From positions 169,577,144-169,641,143 of the forward strand of contig CM051461.1 in NCBI GenBank assembly GCA_028095005.1: DNA of 64,000 nt, read 5' to 3'. The stretch is from Rhynchospora pubera (Eukaryota > Streptophyta > Magnoliopsida > Poales > Cyperaceae). The translations under genes were made by a program, and so were the position numbers. The notes under the pieces were generated by a model. That model worked only from the letters and a program-made list of their open reading frames with translations, ran no database searches and was not told the DNA's origin. This document shows positions 12,288 to 24,599 of the stretch, piece after piece (the stretch's first letter is position 1; each line of letters starts with the position of its first letter).

Positions 12288-12645
12288 AATGGATAAAAAT
12301 CCGGTTTACTTTCAACCCTACATAGAGTAAATCAGCCTCTGAGTGACCCAATGATGACCGTACATGTTTAAATTAACAACTTAGATCAAGCTAATAAATA
12401 ATTGTGTATAATTACTGTTTTAGTGTAACTTGCGCAACAAAGCATTCAATTATGTTGCCGTTCTTAATATAAAGAAATTATAATGCTGCTCTGAAATCAA
12501 AATCCACAACAGAGGACCCAAGTCAGAATAATTAGTAAAAAACTAAAAATAATAAAACAGCAGTCGCTCTACTTGGTTACTTTTTGTTCCCGGTCTGGTT
12601 ATTTATTTATCTTGATGTTTGTCTGGACGCAGGTGAACAGAGTGG

Positions 12646-12963
12646 TAGACCTGTCAAAATTCCGTTCCGCATGGGTGTTCCGTTCCGTTCCGTCCAAACG
12701 GAACGTTAAATGGAAGAGATTTCAGTTTCGTTTCTGAAAGCGGAACGGAAACGGAACTGAAATTTATAAACGTTTTTACAACGGAAAACGAAATTCCGCT
12801 GAAATCAATGGTAAATAAAGGACGGAACGTTAAACGGAATGGAAAACTGTTACGTTTGACGAAACGGAACGTTAAACGGAATCAATTTCTATTCCGTCGA
12901 CTGAAACGGAACGGAAGCGGAACAGGCCTGTTCCGTGTTCCGTTTCAACGTTTGACAGGCCTA
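12646..12963. mobile_element. hAT-like MITE, 318 bp (copy 2)
   Basis: TSD CAGAGTGG at 12638-12645 and 12964-12971. TIRs are TAGACCTGTCAAA and the inverse of GTTTGACAGGCCTA. Aligned by eye over all 318 bp with the copy at 13799, I see one difference (ACGAAATTCC versus ACGGAATTCC). Confidence 0.93.
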
Positions 12964-13798
12964 CAGAGTGGATTGGAAGCATCATTTGAGGTCCCATATA
13001 TCAGGCGCAAGTTTGGGAAATTATCCCAGCGTCAATTCCTTTTTCTGAGCAGGAAGCGTGCTTATTCCAGTCCTGTAGCTCAGAAAGTTGGGATAATTTA
13101 TGGATGGGAATATGGTCCAATTTGACTGTAGTAAGCATAGTTGGACTTCCTTGAAAATTAAGACAACTAGGTTTGATTTTCAAATCACGCTCATTCATCC
13201 CCTTGTTGTTCTCTATTTTCATATTGATTTATGGGTTATAATAATTAGAATAAGGGAACAACGTCAGTAATTTACTAGAATGATTAAATCATGAATTTCT
13301 TTAACAACCCCACCCCCCCCCCCTGTTCGTTTTAAATTATTAACTTAATTATTTTTGTATGACAGTCAAGATAAAAATACAATGTCTCAATCCTATTTAA
13401 GAAATTAAAAAATATTTTCATTTAAGAATTAAGAGATATGTTTGAAAATATATCATTTTTTTCTCGATGAGTCAATCCTATTAAGAGAATCTAATTAGAA
13501 ATTGTATCTTCTTAAAATCCTATTAAGAAAATATATTTTGTCAGAATTTATTGAATCATTTAGCTTCACTCAGTCTAATCAGAGTAGACTAAGAAATTTA
13601 TCAAACTTTAGTCTAAGGGTAAGGGCCAATTGATACTCCAATCATGGGTAGTAAAATGCGGTGTTTAATAAGCAACAACTACGGTGATTAATTAGCAACG
13701 GTCAAGTTCACATTGTCCAGTTCCTTTGACAAACTAGCTTATATTGGCCCAACTTTTGTTTTCCTTTTGTCCGTGCATGGCTATTGCGTCGGTGCATG

Positions 13799-14116
13799 TA
13801 GACCTGTCAAAATTCCGTTCCGCATGGGTGTTCCGTTCCGTTCCGTCCAAACGGAACGTTAAATGGAAGAGATTTCAGTTTCGTTTCTGAAAGCGGAACG
13901 GAAACGGAACTGAAATTTATAAACGTTTTTACAACGGAAAACGGAATTCCGCTGAAATCAATGGTAAATAAAGGACGGAACGTTAAACGGAATGGAAAAC
14001 TGTTACGTTTGACGAAACGGAACGTTAAACGGAATCAATTTCTATTCCGTCGACTGAAACGGAACGGAAGCGGAACAGGCCTGTTCCGTGTTCCGTTTCA
14101 ACGTTTGACAGGCCTA
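13799..14116. mobile_element. hAT-like MITE, 318 bp (copy 3)
   Basis: TSD GGTGCATG at 13791-13798 and 14117-14124. Same length and almost the same sequence as copy 2, but with a different target site, so it is an independent insertion, not a local duplication. Confidence 0.93.
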
Positions 14117-14381
14117 GGTGCATGATTCTGTACCGGGAAGGCCTTTTAGGTATTACCGGAGTCGTTAAATGTCATTTGAAAAATACTTTTCCTTTTGACT
14201 TTAGTTACCAAAGGAGCATGGTAGGTTGGGGGTTAATAGCAAATTGTGGATTAAAAAATGCCCATAATTATCGCTATACTTCTGTAATAGGCCATCGTTA
14301 TAACTCCTGCTTTTCATATTTTATCATGAGCATATAATATAATGTCCATAAAAGCGCAAGTTCCTGACAATGCCTATGACT

Positions 14382-15187
14382 GTATATGGGCTGAGTTCGA
14401 GCGAGTTGGAGACAATTCAAACTCGGTTCGATCGTAACTCGAGTTGGGAAATTGCTCAGGTCACGCCAAAGTTGCTCAAACACTTCGAAATTTACCAAAA
14501 TACCCTCTCTCCTGTCCTATCTCGTTTTCCAGATTTTAGCATTCGATAGAGGGCATTTAGGTTATTTTAAAAAATTTGGAGGAGTGGATGTGTAAACAAG
14601 GTGTGTGCTGAGCAATTCCCCTCAAGTTGACTTGAGCCGAGCGAGAAATACTTTCTAGCTTTTTAAACAGGCTCAAACTCGGCTCATTTATAACTCGAGC
14701 TAGCTCGTGGCTAATGAGGTAACTTCAAATAAGCATATATTCTACAAAATTTAATTTATTTAATTAATATGTCCTTTTAGTAAAAAAAGTTATTGACATA
14801 TACAATATTATAAAACATAGAATTGTCGTCTTTTATATTATTTTTATTGGTTTGAAATAAAATATGTCTTGAAACTCAATCTATCGAATGTTACAATTAT
14901 TTTAAGTAAAATTATATAAGAAAATTTTTTTTATGATTAATTTATAAAATTTTAATATTTCTAAATCATATTAATAATACTATCTAAAATATAAATTTAT
15001 TATGTCACGAGTCGGCACACAAGTTGCGAGCTGAGTTGAGCCCAACTCAAACTCGACTCGTCAACTAACCGAGTTAGTTTAGCTCGAGTTATGCCAACTT
15101 GAGTTTCGTTGCCTCGAGTTAAAACCAAGTTTTTCTGAGTCGAGTTCGAATTAGCTCATGAATTACGAGGTTTTTCCTCACTCCTAA
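14382..15187. mobile_element. GAGCTCGAG-rich non-autonomous DNA element (hAT-like)
   Basis: The interior is dominated by GAGTTCGAG, ACTCGAGTT and GAGCTAGCTCG words on both strands. Probable TSD: CTATGACT (14374-14381) against CAATGACT (15188-15195), 7 of 8 matching. The right end, inverted, reads TTAGGAGTGAGGAAAAACC. A second MITE is nested at 14447-14620. Confidence 0.55.
14447..14620. mobile_element. Nested MULE-like MITE with AATTGCTCAG ends
   Basis: Ends are GGAAATTGCTCAGG and, inverted from the right, GGGAATTGCTCAGC. Nearly matching 9-bp flanks (CTCGAGTTG and CTCAAGTTG) are presumably the TSD in the host element. The same family occurs at 34490-34652. Confidence 0.65.
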
Positions 15188-16650
15188 CAATGACTAGTGC
15201 GTAATGTGTAGACAATGAAAGTAGTGATATAATTTTCTTAACAATTATTTGAAAATTGCTCAGTCATGGACAATAAAATAGCATATCAACAAATTTTTTT
15301 TTAATAATTGTTGCAAGCGTTTAAAATTGGATTGACTGAATTCTTTTTTGTTCAACTTCTTGGCTTTAAATATGAAGTACATTATTATCATGTCCATGAC
15401 AGTGTCAATAACAATATACCATTGACCATTTTTATTCAATGAAACAAGAAATAACAGTACATATATTCCAACTTGCATCGAACAATATAAAACCTGTCCG
15501 ACCAACCAATAAAATCCTTTAATTTTCAAACCTTTTTAAACAGGCCGAATAGCCATGACCCAATGACCTTTTTGCAGTTGCCATGAATAGACGTCGTGAT
15601 TTTGCATGTTTAGTCCACAACTTCAATAACAGAAACATGGCTTTCAATATTATTCATTGCGTAAAATGAGAAAAGGAGAGACAAGCGGAAGCAAACCGGC
15701 ACGGAATGGTGGTTTCCAAATAGCCTCGTAGAAAAATTTAATTTAATTATGTCATAATTCGAATATAAGTTTGTCAAGATTCCTTGGATATATTAAGAAG
15801 TGCAAAGTTAAATGAGGATATTTATATTTCAAATTAAAAATTTCATGCACAACTAGAATGACACACATTTATTTTTTATGATTACAGAACTAAAATATTC
15901 CAATAAATATAAAGTAATAATTTATCTAAACTAACAATATGGTATATTTTAATCAAAATACATAGACACACCACACACGCACACATTAATCACACACGTC
16001 TTCAACTCGAAAACATAGGACAACTGAAATTCCACCAAAGTCAAAAGCAGTTTGATTAATAAAAAAAGCTTCAATCTTTTTAGCACGATAACGATAAATA
16101 TCGAATATAAACATATTATTTATTTCATTAATTTTCCACTATTTCATAATTTTTTTCAAAACATCTTCGACAAGTTATTTGAGTAAGGATAAAATCCAAC
16201 GCATTAGAGTCCCCGTCATCAAACGCATTTGTTCCCATATTTCAAATTTTAAATGAATGATCCAAACTTATCAATATGCATAATAAAATCAAATTGGAAA
16301 TAAAATTTCACAATTTTAATTTTCATTTTACTTTTTCATATTTTTGTAAAAGATACCAATTTAAAATTATGAACCGTCTAAAAATTTTGAATAATAGCAA
16401 AAGTATTTAGGGGAAAAAAATATAAAAATTTGGTTTCGTACTTAGATTTCAATTTGAAGATCATATTGAACGTTTAAACGGCAAAAAAGAGCATAATGAA
16501 AATGGATGTGTGTGGAGGGGGAGTCTTTAATTTGTAACTTTTTGTGAATAGGAGTAGAGTTTTCTAAGAATTAAACATTGATTGATATTATTTCAAAAGA
16601 AATTTAATTACATCGCAGGGTGTATGACCTAAAATTTATGAAATGTGCAT
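15188..16650. other. Non-coding AT-rich stretch
   Basis: No gene or repeat recognised. A short CA-rich tract lies near 15968-15996. Confidence 0.4.
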
Positions 16651-16969
16651 TATCAAAATGATTCCGTTTGGAACGTTTTTGTTCCGTTTCGTCCGGATGG
16701 AACAACTAATGGAATTCTGTTCCAATTGGTTTTCGTTTCTGAAAACGGAACTAGTGTCGGTAAACGTTAATATTCCGTTTACCAAAAACTAGGCTGAAAT
16801 TAATAAAAAATAGCTGAAATCAATAGAAAATGGAGAAGCTAACGAAACGGAAAACAATTCTGTTTTAAGAAATGGAACGAAAACGAAATTGATATGAGTT
16901 ACGTTACCAGAAACAGAATAGAAATGAAACACCCCTGTTCCGCTTTCGTTTTGCACATTTGACACCCCC
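16651..16969. mobile_element. Decayed hAT-like MITE (copy 4)
   Basis: Left end ATTATCAAAATGATTCCG and right end CACATTTGACACCCCC match the 318-bp family with many substitutions. No exact TSD could be placed. Confidence 0.6.
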
Positions 16970-18027
16970 AACCTGTGGCATCAAAAGATTGAAATTGTAA
17001 TGTTGGCCGACGACTATAATTTATCTTTTCCTTTATGAGTCTGCATCAAATTGTTTGAGTAAAATGCGAAGAATTCCCAAATTGGTACCACAGAAACAAC
17101 GAAGTGGACATTAATTTTGCAGGGGAAAGGAAAATAAAAAAAGATGGTTAGATGCACTATAAGAAACTTACACGCAAAAATTAATTGATTGTCAAAAACG
17201 GTGAGCAAAGAAGGGCTTTCAATTTTTTTTTTCGAAGAAAGCATGTCATGATTTTTTTTCAATATATTTTTATTTTATTAACTCTCCTTTACGTCTGCCA
17301 AAAAAAAAAAAGAGAAAAAAGAAGAGACTGGTACAAATTGCTCCTATTATAAATTAAAATTTATTCGGAACAAACTTAAACCATATAAATAAGAATTGTT
17401 TAAATTTGTTATTTCTCGGAGTTTGATTTCTATCATAGTCAAGTTGCAACTTGAATATATTTTTTTTAAGAATCAAGATCATTAATTTTAAAAGGCAATG
17501 CATAGCGTGTAAAATATACTTTATTTAACTTTCATTTCTAGCAAATTGAATTTATTCTTTCTAAAAAATAACGGAGTCATTGACATTTCTTCTCTTTTTT
17601 TTTGTTGGAAAAAAATTAGGGGTCAGTCATTGACATTTCGCCGTAAACTATAACGTTTAGTTTGAATAATTAATATTGTATAATTTTAATTACGTCAAAT
17701 AAATACAGCAAAATTATATAGGGGAAAAAAGTGGAATTAGGCAATGACTAATATATTGAAAATTAAAAAGTGCGTTAAACTGATGAAAATATCGATTTAA
17801 TGGTTCAACTGGTTCAATCGATGGTAAAAATCGGACATCAAACTTATAGAGGTGAGGATTTTTTTTTAAAAAAAAACTTTAAACAGTTTTCTCGATTAAA
17901 GTTTGAGTAAGATAACGATTGGGATATTATTGGCTCGTTTTCAGTCGAACTAATCAAACTAATCCGTTAATCTAGTTCGATTAGCAAAACACTAGCGAAT
18001 GACTAATGAGTGATAACTGACACTACT
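16970..18027. other. Non-coding AT-rich stretch
   Basis: Poly-A/T tracts and short frames only. Confidence 0.4.
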
Positions 18028-18172
18028 GCCTCCGTTTGGATGCGTTGAAAAGAAGTAGGAAGAAGGAAGAAGGGAAAAAAAATTAGAAATAATTCAAACT
18101 TTTCACAAAGTTACACACTTCCCAATACTTCTTCCCTTCTTCCCTTCTTCCCACACCTATCCAAACGGAGCC
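18028..18172. mobile_element. Tourist/Harbinger-like MITE, 145 bp
   Basis: TSD ACT (18025-18027 and 18173-18175). Ends are GCCTCCGTTTGGATG and ATCCAAACGGAGCC. The interior has GAAGAAG-rich and CTTCTTCCC-rich halves. Confidence 0.75.
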
Positions 18173-18620
18173 ACTGATAAGCACTTAGGTCTAACTAACA
18201 TGTAGGTTGAAGGGACAAAAAACGATACTTAGGCCATTGGTCTGTGTCTCATACCTTCCACTTCAGCACGTTCTAACCCGCTCTTTCTATTAATCATTAG
18301 AAATGCAACATTATTAACCAAAGTGTTGCTTTTTTATTTTGGAATGACGCTGTTGTGGAATTACAATTCTAAGTTCATGCTCATTAGCAAACAAGCTGTC
18401 TATTATGTAACTAATGGTGTGGCTACCGAATTATTAGGCCTTGAGAGCGACTAATCTGTAAACTGAATGCATGTACAGAGCATTCAATTCAACCCACACC
18501 AAACCATACACGTGCATGTACCAATCCTAACAACAGGAAGATTTGATTTATTTATTTTTTGTGGTGCTAGCTTTAATTACCCGAACAAGTGAGAAGAATA
18601 TAAATACATATATGATTATA

Positions 18621-18775
18621 GGTTACGTTTGGATCGTTGGAAGAAAGAAGAAAAAGAAAAAGGAAGAAGAAGAAGAAAAAAAATTATAAACAATTCAAAC
18701 TCTTCACAAAATTACAAACTTTCCAATACTTCTTCTCACTTCTTCTCTTCTTCCCACACCTATCCAAACGCACCC
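18621..18775. mobile_element. Tourist/Harbinger-like MITE, 155 bp
   Basis: TSD ATA (18618-18620 and 18776-18778). Ends are GGTTACGTTTGGATCG and ATCCAAACGCACCC. The homologous place in copy B of the duplication (near 22049) lacks it. Confidence 0.8.
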
Positions 18776-19618
18776 ATAGGAGGTAAAAACGAATAAATGT
18801 TAGGTAATTTAGGCAATGCATAATTAGATTGATCCTTTTGAAATTATAATAATTTTCTAAAGATCAATTTAAATATGCAACTAATATGGGATTCTAATTA
18901 TCTATTGAATTAAATAAACTAGCTTAGAATTCATTGTACCTCGTTTTCTTTAAAGGACAACGTTTTCAAGTTTTCCGAACCATATCCCGATACTTTATTT
19001 ATGTTATATAAATTGAATTTTCACGCTGATTCGAATCAAAACAAACTGAATTAAAATCCGACGGTTCGGTTTATATTTCGGGTGATGAAATGAATTTTTA
19101 GTTCGATTTATATGTATGCAAACCGAATAATTATTTGGTTGGACAAATATAGTTTGGTTTAAATCGAACTGTCAGAATGAATATCCTTGCCAAGCGGCAT
19201 GATGGATCGAGATGCCAAACTGATAATAAATTTAGTTATCAAAGCTACATCGATCATCTAGTTTCAAGATTATCAGTTGTTAGATCGACAGAAATAGGCA
19301 CATATTTAGGTCGTATATCCACAATTTTTTTTTGGCGTCCCATTAAGGAAAAAAAATCAACAATTTACTATAATTAATTTTCAATGTTGATCTTTTCTTC
19401 TTTTAATTCTGTTAGAAGTAAACTAAAAATTTGATGCAGATTCTAATATGAACCGTGCTTAAATCCAGATTGTTCATTTAAAATTATAAATAAAGATGAA
19501 TAATCAGGATTGAAACCCGATTAATTATTTTCTACCATAGAATTACTCAAATTTCAATAATTCTTTACAAAAATTTATTAATTTGGAAATTACACACAAA
19601 AAATTCGTTTTTCAATTA

Positions 19619-19767
19619 GGCTCCGTTTGGATAGGTGTGGGAAGAAGGGAAGAAGTGGGAAGAAGTATTGGGAAGTGTGTAACTTTGTGAAGAGTTTGGA
19701 TTATTTATAAATTTTTTTTTTCTTCTTCTTCCTTCTTCTTCTTTCTTCCAACGATCCAAACGCACTC
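19619..19767. mobile_element. Tourist/Harbinger-like MITE, 149 bp
   Basis: TSD TTA (19616-19618 and 19768-19770). Ends are GGCTCCGTTTGGATAGG and GATCCAAACGCACTC. Confidence 0.8.
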
Positions 19768-19859
19768 TTAGAGATTATGAATTTGTCATGAAAGCTTCTT
19801 TTATTTTGACGGAGAACCAAATTTTTAGGCAGCGGATCTTTCTTAACTTTTACGGTGCA

Positions 19860-20081
19860 AGTTTGGGGCTTGTGGCTTGAGAGAAATAACGGGATATTTA
19901 GAAGTCAATATCGGAGCCCGGATGCAGTACAACAATGGATTGTGCATGAGTCTACACTCTCATGAAGTTCTGCCAAACTTCTAGTTTTATCATTTTTCTG
20001 TTTTTCTTGTCTCTGTTTTATTTCTTTTATTTTCTTTTCTTTTTGTAACCTAGATAGCCTCTATCTAAATATCGGAAAAAA
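19860..20081 (+). mobile_element. 5'-truncated L1-type LINE, 3' end only
   Basis: A 15-bp TSD AACTTTTACGGTGCA lies at 19845-19859 and 20082-20096, and the insert ends in an A run. The open stretch just after the TSD reads LWLERNNGIFRSQYRSPDA and on to a stop. This is the usual C-terminus of plant LINE ORF2 (the W-ERNNRIF motif). Only ~220 bp were inserted, as in abortive target-primed reverse transcription. Confidence 0.88.
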
Positions 20082-20548
20082 AACTTTTACGGTGCATGTT
20101 ATAGAAAATAAATATGCAGTTAGATAAGAAATGTTAAATATACGTATATGCGACAAAACATGATTTCTAGAATTTCATAAATTGCGGATTGCGGTATTTT
20201 GTATTTGCACTGTATATTTTATGGAAATTGCTTCATACAATCCCATTAGCGCAATTCCAACCATTTTTTTTTTTTGACATATGCCCGTAGGCCCAATTCC
20301 AACCATTCAGGCTCCGGCGTCCTTCTCTTCTTTCCTCTTCGCGCACATGGGATCCATATCCCTCTCATATCCCTCTGCAGCCGTCATAAGGACTGCAGAG
20401 CGCAGCTGTTAAATCTGATACATCGCTTCACAATCCAATGATTAAGATTAATGAGCCTCATGAATCTTTATATTAATCACAAGGCATCCGTCATTGATCG
20501 GATGGACAAAAAACAGGGCCACAAAGGATATCGATTCCGCGCACATAT

Positions 20549-20551
20549 AAT

Positions 20552-20594
<43 letters not shown>

Positions 20595-20665
20595 TTCAGA
20601 TTCAATGATTCGCTCTCCTTCTCCCTTCTACGATTCGCTCTCTCTCTCTCTCTCTCTCTCTCTCA
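20549..20665. repeat. (CT)n microsatellites in a pyrimidine-rich tract
   Basis: Runs of CT at about 20552-20589 and 20637-20663 sit within a strongly CT-rich strand (20520-20940). It resembles a leader, but no downstream gene is seen. Confidence 0.8.
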
Positions 20666-21190
20666 TCTCGCTCGATTTTTTTCTCCTTTCTTTTCTCGAT
20701 TCTCTCTCTCTTCTCTTCTCTCCCATTTCGCACCCTACTTCCCATTCTACTTCCATTCCCTCCCTTCACCCTCCATGTGCTATCTCCTCTCTCCTTTCTT
20801 CTTGACGGAGCGGTGATTACGCTTTCCTCCCTCCCTTCTCTCTCTTTGCAGTATTTTTTCTTTTGATCCTGACATATTTTTTTCTCCTCTCTTTCTTTCT
20901 TTTTTCTTTCCTTCGTGCTCCATCTAATTTCCTCTGTATTTGTTTTTTTCTCAATTGTTGATTTTGTTCGCTTTATTCATTTATATGTCCAATTTGTTTA
21001 TTAATGTATTCACTTTATTTAATTATGAGTTGATTTTGTATTTTTCTTAAACTTATTTGTTGTATGTGTCCATTTTATTTCTTAAATGTTTATTTTATGT
21101 GTTAATTTTATTCAATTACAAATTGATTTTTTTTTAAATTCTATTAATTGTCAGCATTTCATGTGTGTGTGTGTGTATATATATATATAG

Positions 21191-21592
21191 AGGATTGCTA
21201 AAATGCTATGCATAGCACGGATGTCCTTCGTGCTACGGATTTATTCTTGCATTTCATGCTTCAAACAACCGATCCAAATCGTTCATTATCTTCTACATAT
21301 TGAAATCTTATTAGAAATCAAATTTTATATTTTTTTGAATTTTTTTACTATTTTTCTCATATTTTTTAAAATACTTAATCTAATAAATTCTGGACCCTTC
21401 AATAACAGTGATTTTCAAAAATCCGAGAAAAATAGTAAAAAAATTCAAAAAAATATAAAATTTGATTTCTAATAAGATTTCAATATGTAGAAGATAATGA
21501 ACGATTTGGATCGGTTGTTTGAAGCATGAAATGCAAGAATAAATCCGTAGCACGAAGGACATCTGTGCTATGCATAGCATTTTAGCAATCCT
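21191..21592. mobile_element. Foldback MITE: near-perfect 168-bp hairpin
   Basis: Arms 21191-21358 and 21425-21592 are inverted copies with one visible mismatch (CACGGATG versus CACAGATG), around a 66-bp loop. The outer ends are AGGATTGCTAAAATGC, embedded in (TA)n, which may be a TA-rich TSD. No coding function; the same peptide frame appears on both strands only because of the symmetry. Confidence 0.9.
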
Positions 21593-21819
21593 ATATATAT
21601 TCATTTTGTTGTTTTTACGCGTTCAGTGTTCTGCAAGTGTTGGCCGGTAGCGATAAAATAAGGCATAAGCGCCATCTGAACAATATGCGAAAATTTATGT
21701 TTCTTCTCATGGACCGACACTTGAAATGGTTGTTAACACTGTTTAAAGTATAACTTTTTCATATAATGTTCGATTTAAATTAAATGATTTAAATTATTTT
21801 GTAACTTCATTTATTATGT

Positions 21820-23255
21820 AGCTAATGGTGAGGCTACCGAATTATTGGGCCATAAACCCATGACCCATGAGAGTTACTAATCTGTTAATTGAATGCATGT
21901 GCAGATCAATTCAATTCAAACCAGATGAAACCAAATGCGTGCATGTGCCAATCCCGACAGGACGATTTTATTTATTTATTTATTTTTACATTGCATAGCT
22001 TTAATTATGCGAACCAAAAAGAAGAATATACATGCAATAAATGCTATTAGGAGGTAAAAACAAACAAATGTTTAAGTAATATAGGTAGCTAGTGAATTAT
22101 TAGACTTATATTTTAATTATAATTTAAATACGAAACTAATTTGGGGTTGTTAATTTTATATCGTAGTAAACAAAAAAACTTAAAATGCACTGACCTAAGA
22201 AAAAGATCAACGTTTAAGATGTAACACCATAAATTGGATAAAATGCTCACTTCTGAATAAGTTTGAGTAATCATTTTACTGTTAGATTTTGATCGGGTTC
22301 TGCAGTATATGCCGATACTTCATTTATGTTATGAATTGATTTTTTTCATGCAGATTCGATTCAACCAGACAAACTGAATTAAAATCCGATTTATTTGGTT
22401 CGTTTTGTGATTCGATGAAGAAATTATTTTCTAGTTCGATTTGTATTAAATTATGCAAAACGAATAGAATTTTGTTGGACAAATTTAGTTTGGTTTAAAC
22501 CGAACTGACCAAACTTGTTAAGCGGGATGATGGATTTGAGGCCCAGTTTATAATAAAATTAGTATGAAGCTACATGATCTATTTTGAAGATTATCAGATG
22601 TTAGAGAACTAAGCACATATTTAAGGATCTCATATCCATATTTTTTTGGCGTCCGATCATCGCCATAACTTTTTTTGTCCATAGTTCAAATTCCAATTTG
22701 ACAAGAAACGATGTGAATATATTGTGTTAGTTCTACTGTTATAATTTCATATCGAACACAGTAAATCTGAAATTCATATTGTCCAATAGCAAGCAAAATA
22801 TATCAAGAATTCACTGTGATTAATTTTTAATGTTGATTGTTCTTCCTTTAATTCTGTAAGAAGAAAACTAAAAGTTTTAATAACCTTTATTAGAATTTAT
22901 TAATTTAGAAATTACACAAAAATTCGTTATTGAAATTGAGATTTTTAATTGATATTTAATAATGAAATTTTTTTTTTTGACGTGGCTCCAAATTTTCGTG
23001 GACTGGAACTTTCTTAACTTTTTATAGTACGTGTTCTAGAAAATGAAATGTGCATTTAGATTTGTTTTCAAAAGTTAGTTTTTGTACATACATAAAAGAC
23101 AAGGCAATACTAAATATATGTATATATACAAGAAAACATGAATTCTAGAATATCATGAATTGCGGATCGCCGTATTTTGTGTTTGGACCGTATCAGCTCC
23201 TAAACTTGAATCCAGTGGGCTATTTCTTGAATCATGGGCTTCATACAAGTCACTG
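21820..23255. repeat. Old segmental duplication, copy B
   Basis: Direct-orientation partner of 18400-20245, without the MITE and LINE insertions. No gene in either copy. The spacer between the copies holds the CT-rich tract and the foldback hairpin. Confidence 0.75.
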
Positions 23256-23285
23256 GACTTCGTACAGAGCGCCTAAAATTCGGAT

Positions 23286-24359
23286 AGGAAATTGATTACT
23301 GCCGTCCCTATTTCTACCATCCCTACCATCGCTCGAAGCGCTCCCCTCTCCTCACCCATCGAAGCGAAGCGCTCCCCTCTCCCTAGCAAAACGCTCCCTC
23401 TCCTCACCCAGTGAAGCGCTCCCCTCTCCTCACCCGGGTACGATCACTCTCCTTTCTACGCAATCTTCCGTCTATATCCCTTCTTTCTGTGCATCTCTCT
23501 CCCTTACCCCTCTCTTCCTTTTGTGCGTCATATTTGGTTCACTTTGTTTATTGTATCTGTTCAATTTGTTATTTTAAGTGTTCATTTTGTTTTGCTGTGC
23601 ATTAGACTTTTGTGTTGATTTTATACGTCTCACTTTGTTGGTGTAGATGTTCACTTTGTTCCTTCATATGTTCAATTTGTTACTTTATAGTGTTCAATTT
23701 GTTTTATTGTGCGTCAATGTTTATTTTTTATGTCTCACTTTGTTGGTGTATATGTTCACTTTGTTATTTTTATGTGTTCAATTTATTTTACTGTGTGTCA
23801 GTGTTTATTTTTTATGTCTCACTTTGTCGGTGCATATGTTCACTTTGTTCATTCATATGTTCACTTTGTTACTCTTAATGTTCAATTTGTTTTACTGTGC
23901 GTCAGTATTTATTTTTTTATGTTTCATTTTGTTGGTGTATATGTTCACTTTGTTCATTTATATGTTCAATTTGTTACTTTTGTGCGTTCAATTTGTTTTG
24001 TTGCTCGTCAGACTCCTGTGTTTATTTTATATGTCTCACTTTGTTAGTGTATATGTTCACTTTGTTCATTCATGCGTTCAATTTGTTATTTTTATGTGTT
24101 CAATTTGTTTTGCTGTGAGGCGAGGTCCAAGGAAGACGAAAAAGGAAGGCGAGGTCTAAAGGAGGCAGAAAAGGTTGGGAGTAGGAGAGAGGATCAGAGG
24201 AGAGGAGAGCGCGTCACTTTGTTGGTGAGGAGGAGGGGAGCGCGCACCAAAAAAAAAGGGGATGAGAGCGCATCTGAAGAGGAGGGGAGCGCGCGAGAGG
24301 GAAATTGAGGTTAGCGATGGTAGCGATTGCATAAATCGCGATGGCACTTATAATTCCTG
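23286..24359. mobile_element. DNA transposon (hAT or MULE type), 1.07 kb, with internal minisatellite
   Basis: Perfect 8-bp TSD ATTCGGAT (23278-23285 and 24360-24367). Imperfect TIRs of about 45 bp: left AGGAAATTGATTACTGCC ending in ACCATCGCT, right inverted CAGGAATTATAAGTGCCATC also ending in ACCATCGCT. The region 23530-24110 is a diverged tandem repeat of TATGTTCACTTTGTT and TGTTCAATTTGTT words. Long open frames in it are repeat artefacts. Confidence 0.75.
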
Positions 24360-24599
24360 ATTCGGATATGCTATATAACATCATAAAGATGTGCCATCCC
24401 CGACATCCTTATGGGCTAACGCTGGAAAGCCCATTAACTTCTCCAGAATCACGTGAGATCTATTTCTGATTTTTGAAATCGCCTCTTCAAACATTTTCGT
24501 AAATTCTTTTCTTTCTCCAATTAGATCTCTCTCTCCGATCAGATCTCTCTCTCTACGGAGCCAGTGCGATGTTTTCTTCGATGACATCGTCCTAAGTAA

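Larger units (their letters stand above)
18400..20245. repeat. Old segmental duplication, copy A
   Basis: Collinear with 21820-23255 in direct orientation. Shared landmarks in order: GGCTACCGAATTATT, TGAATGCATGT, GGAGGTAAAAAC, AACTGAATTAAAATCCGA, TTCTTAACTTTT, and a final block containing AATTGCGGAT and CGGTATTTTGT. Copy A carries two Tourist MITEs and a LINE that copy B lacks, so they landed after the duplication. Confidence 0.75.

Noticed and set aside
20451..20816. 121-codon frame with serine/leucine runs
   Set aside because: Produced by (CT)n microsatellites; no protein-like composition outside them.
21203..21604. Two frames on opposite strands with the same peptide
   Set aside because: Caused by the inverted symmetry of the hairpin element.
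23612..24159. Long overlapping open frames (up to 170 codons) rich in F, C and V
   Set aside because: They are frames through a tandem minisatellite, open in all forward phases with the same repeated peptide; not real genes.
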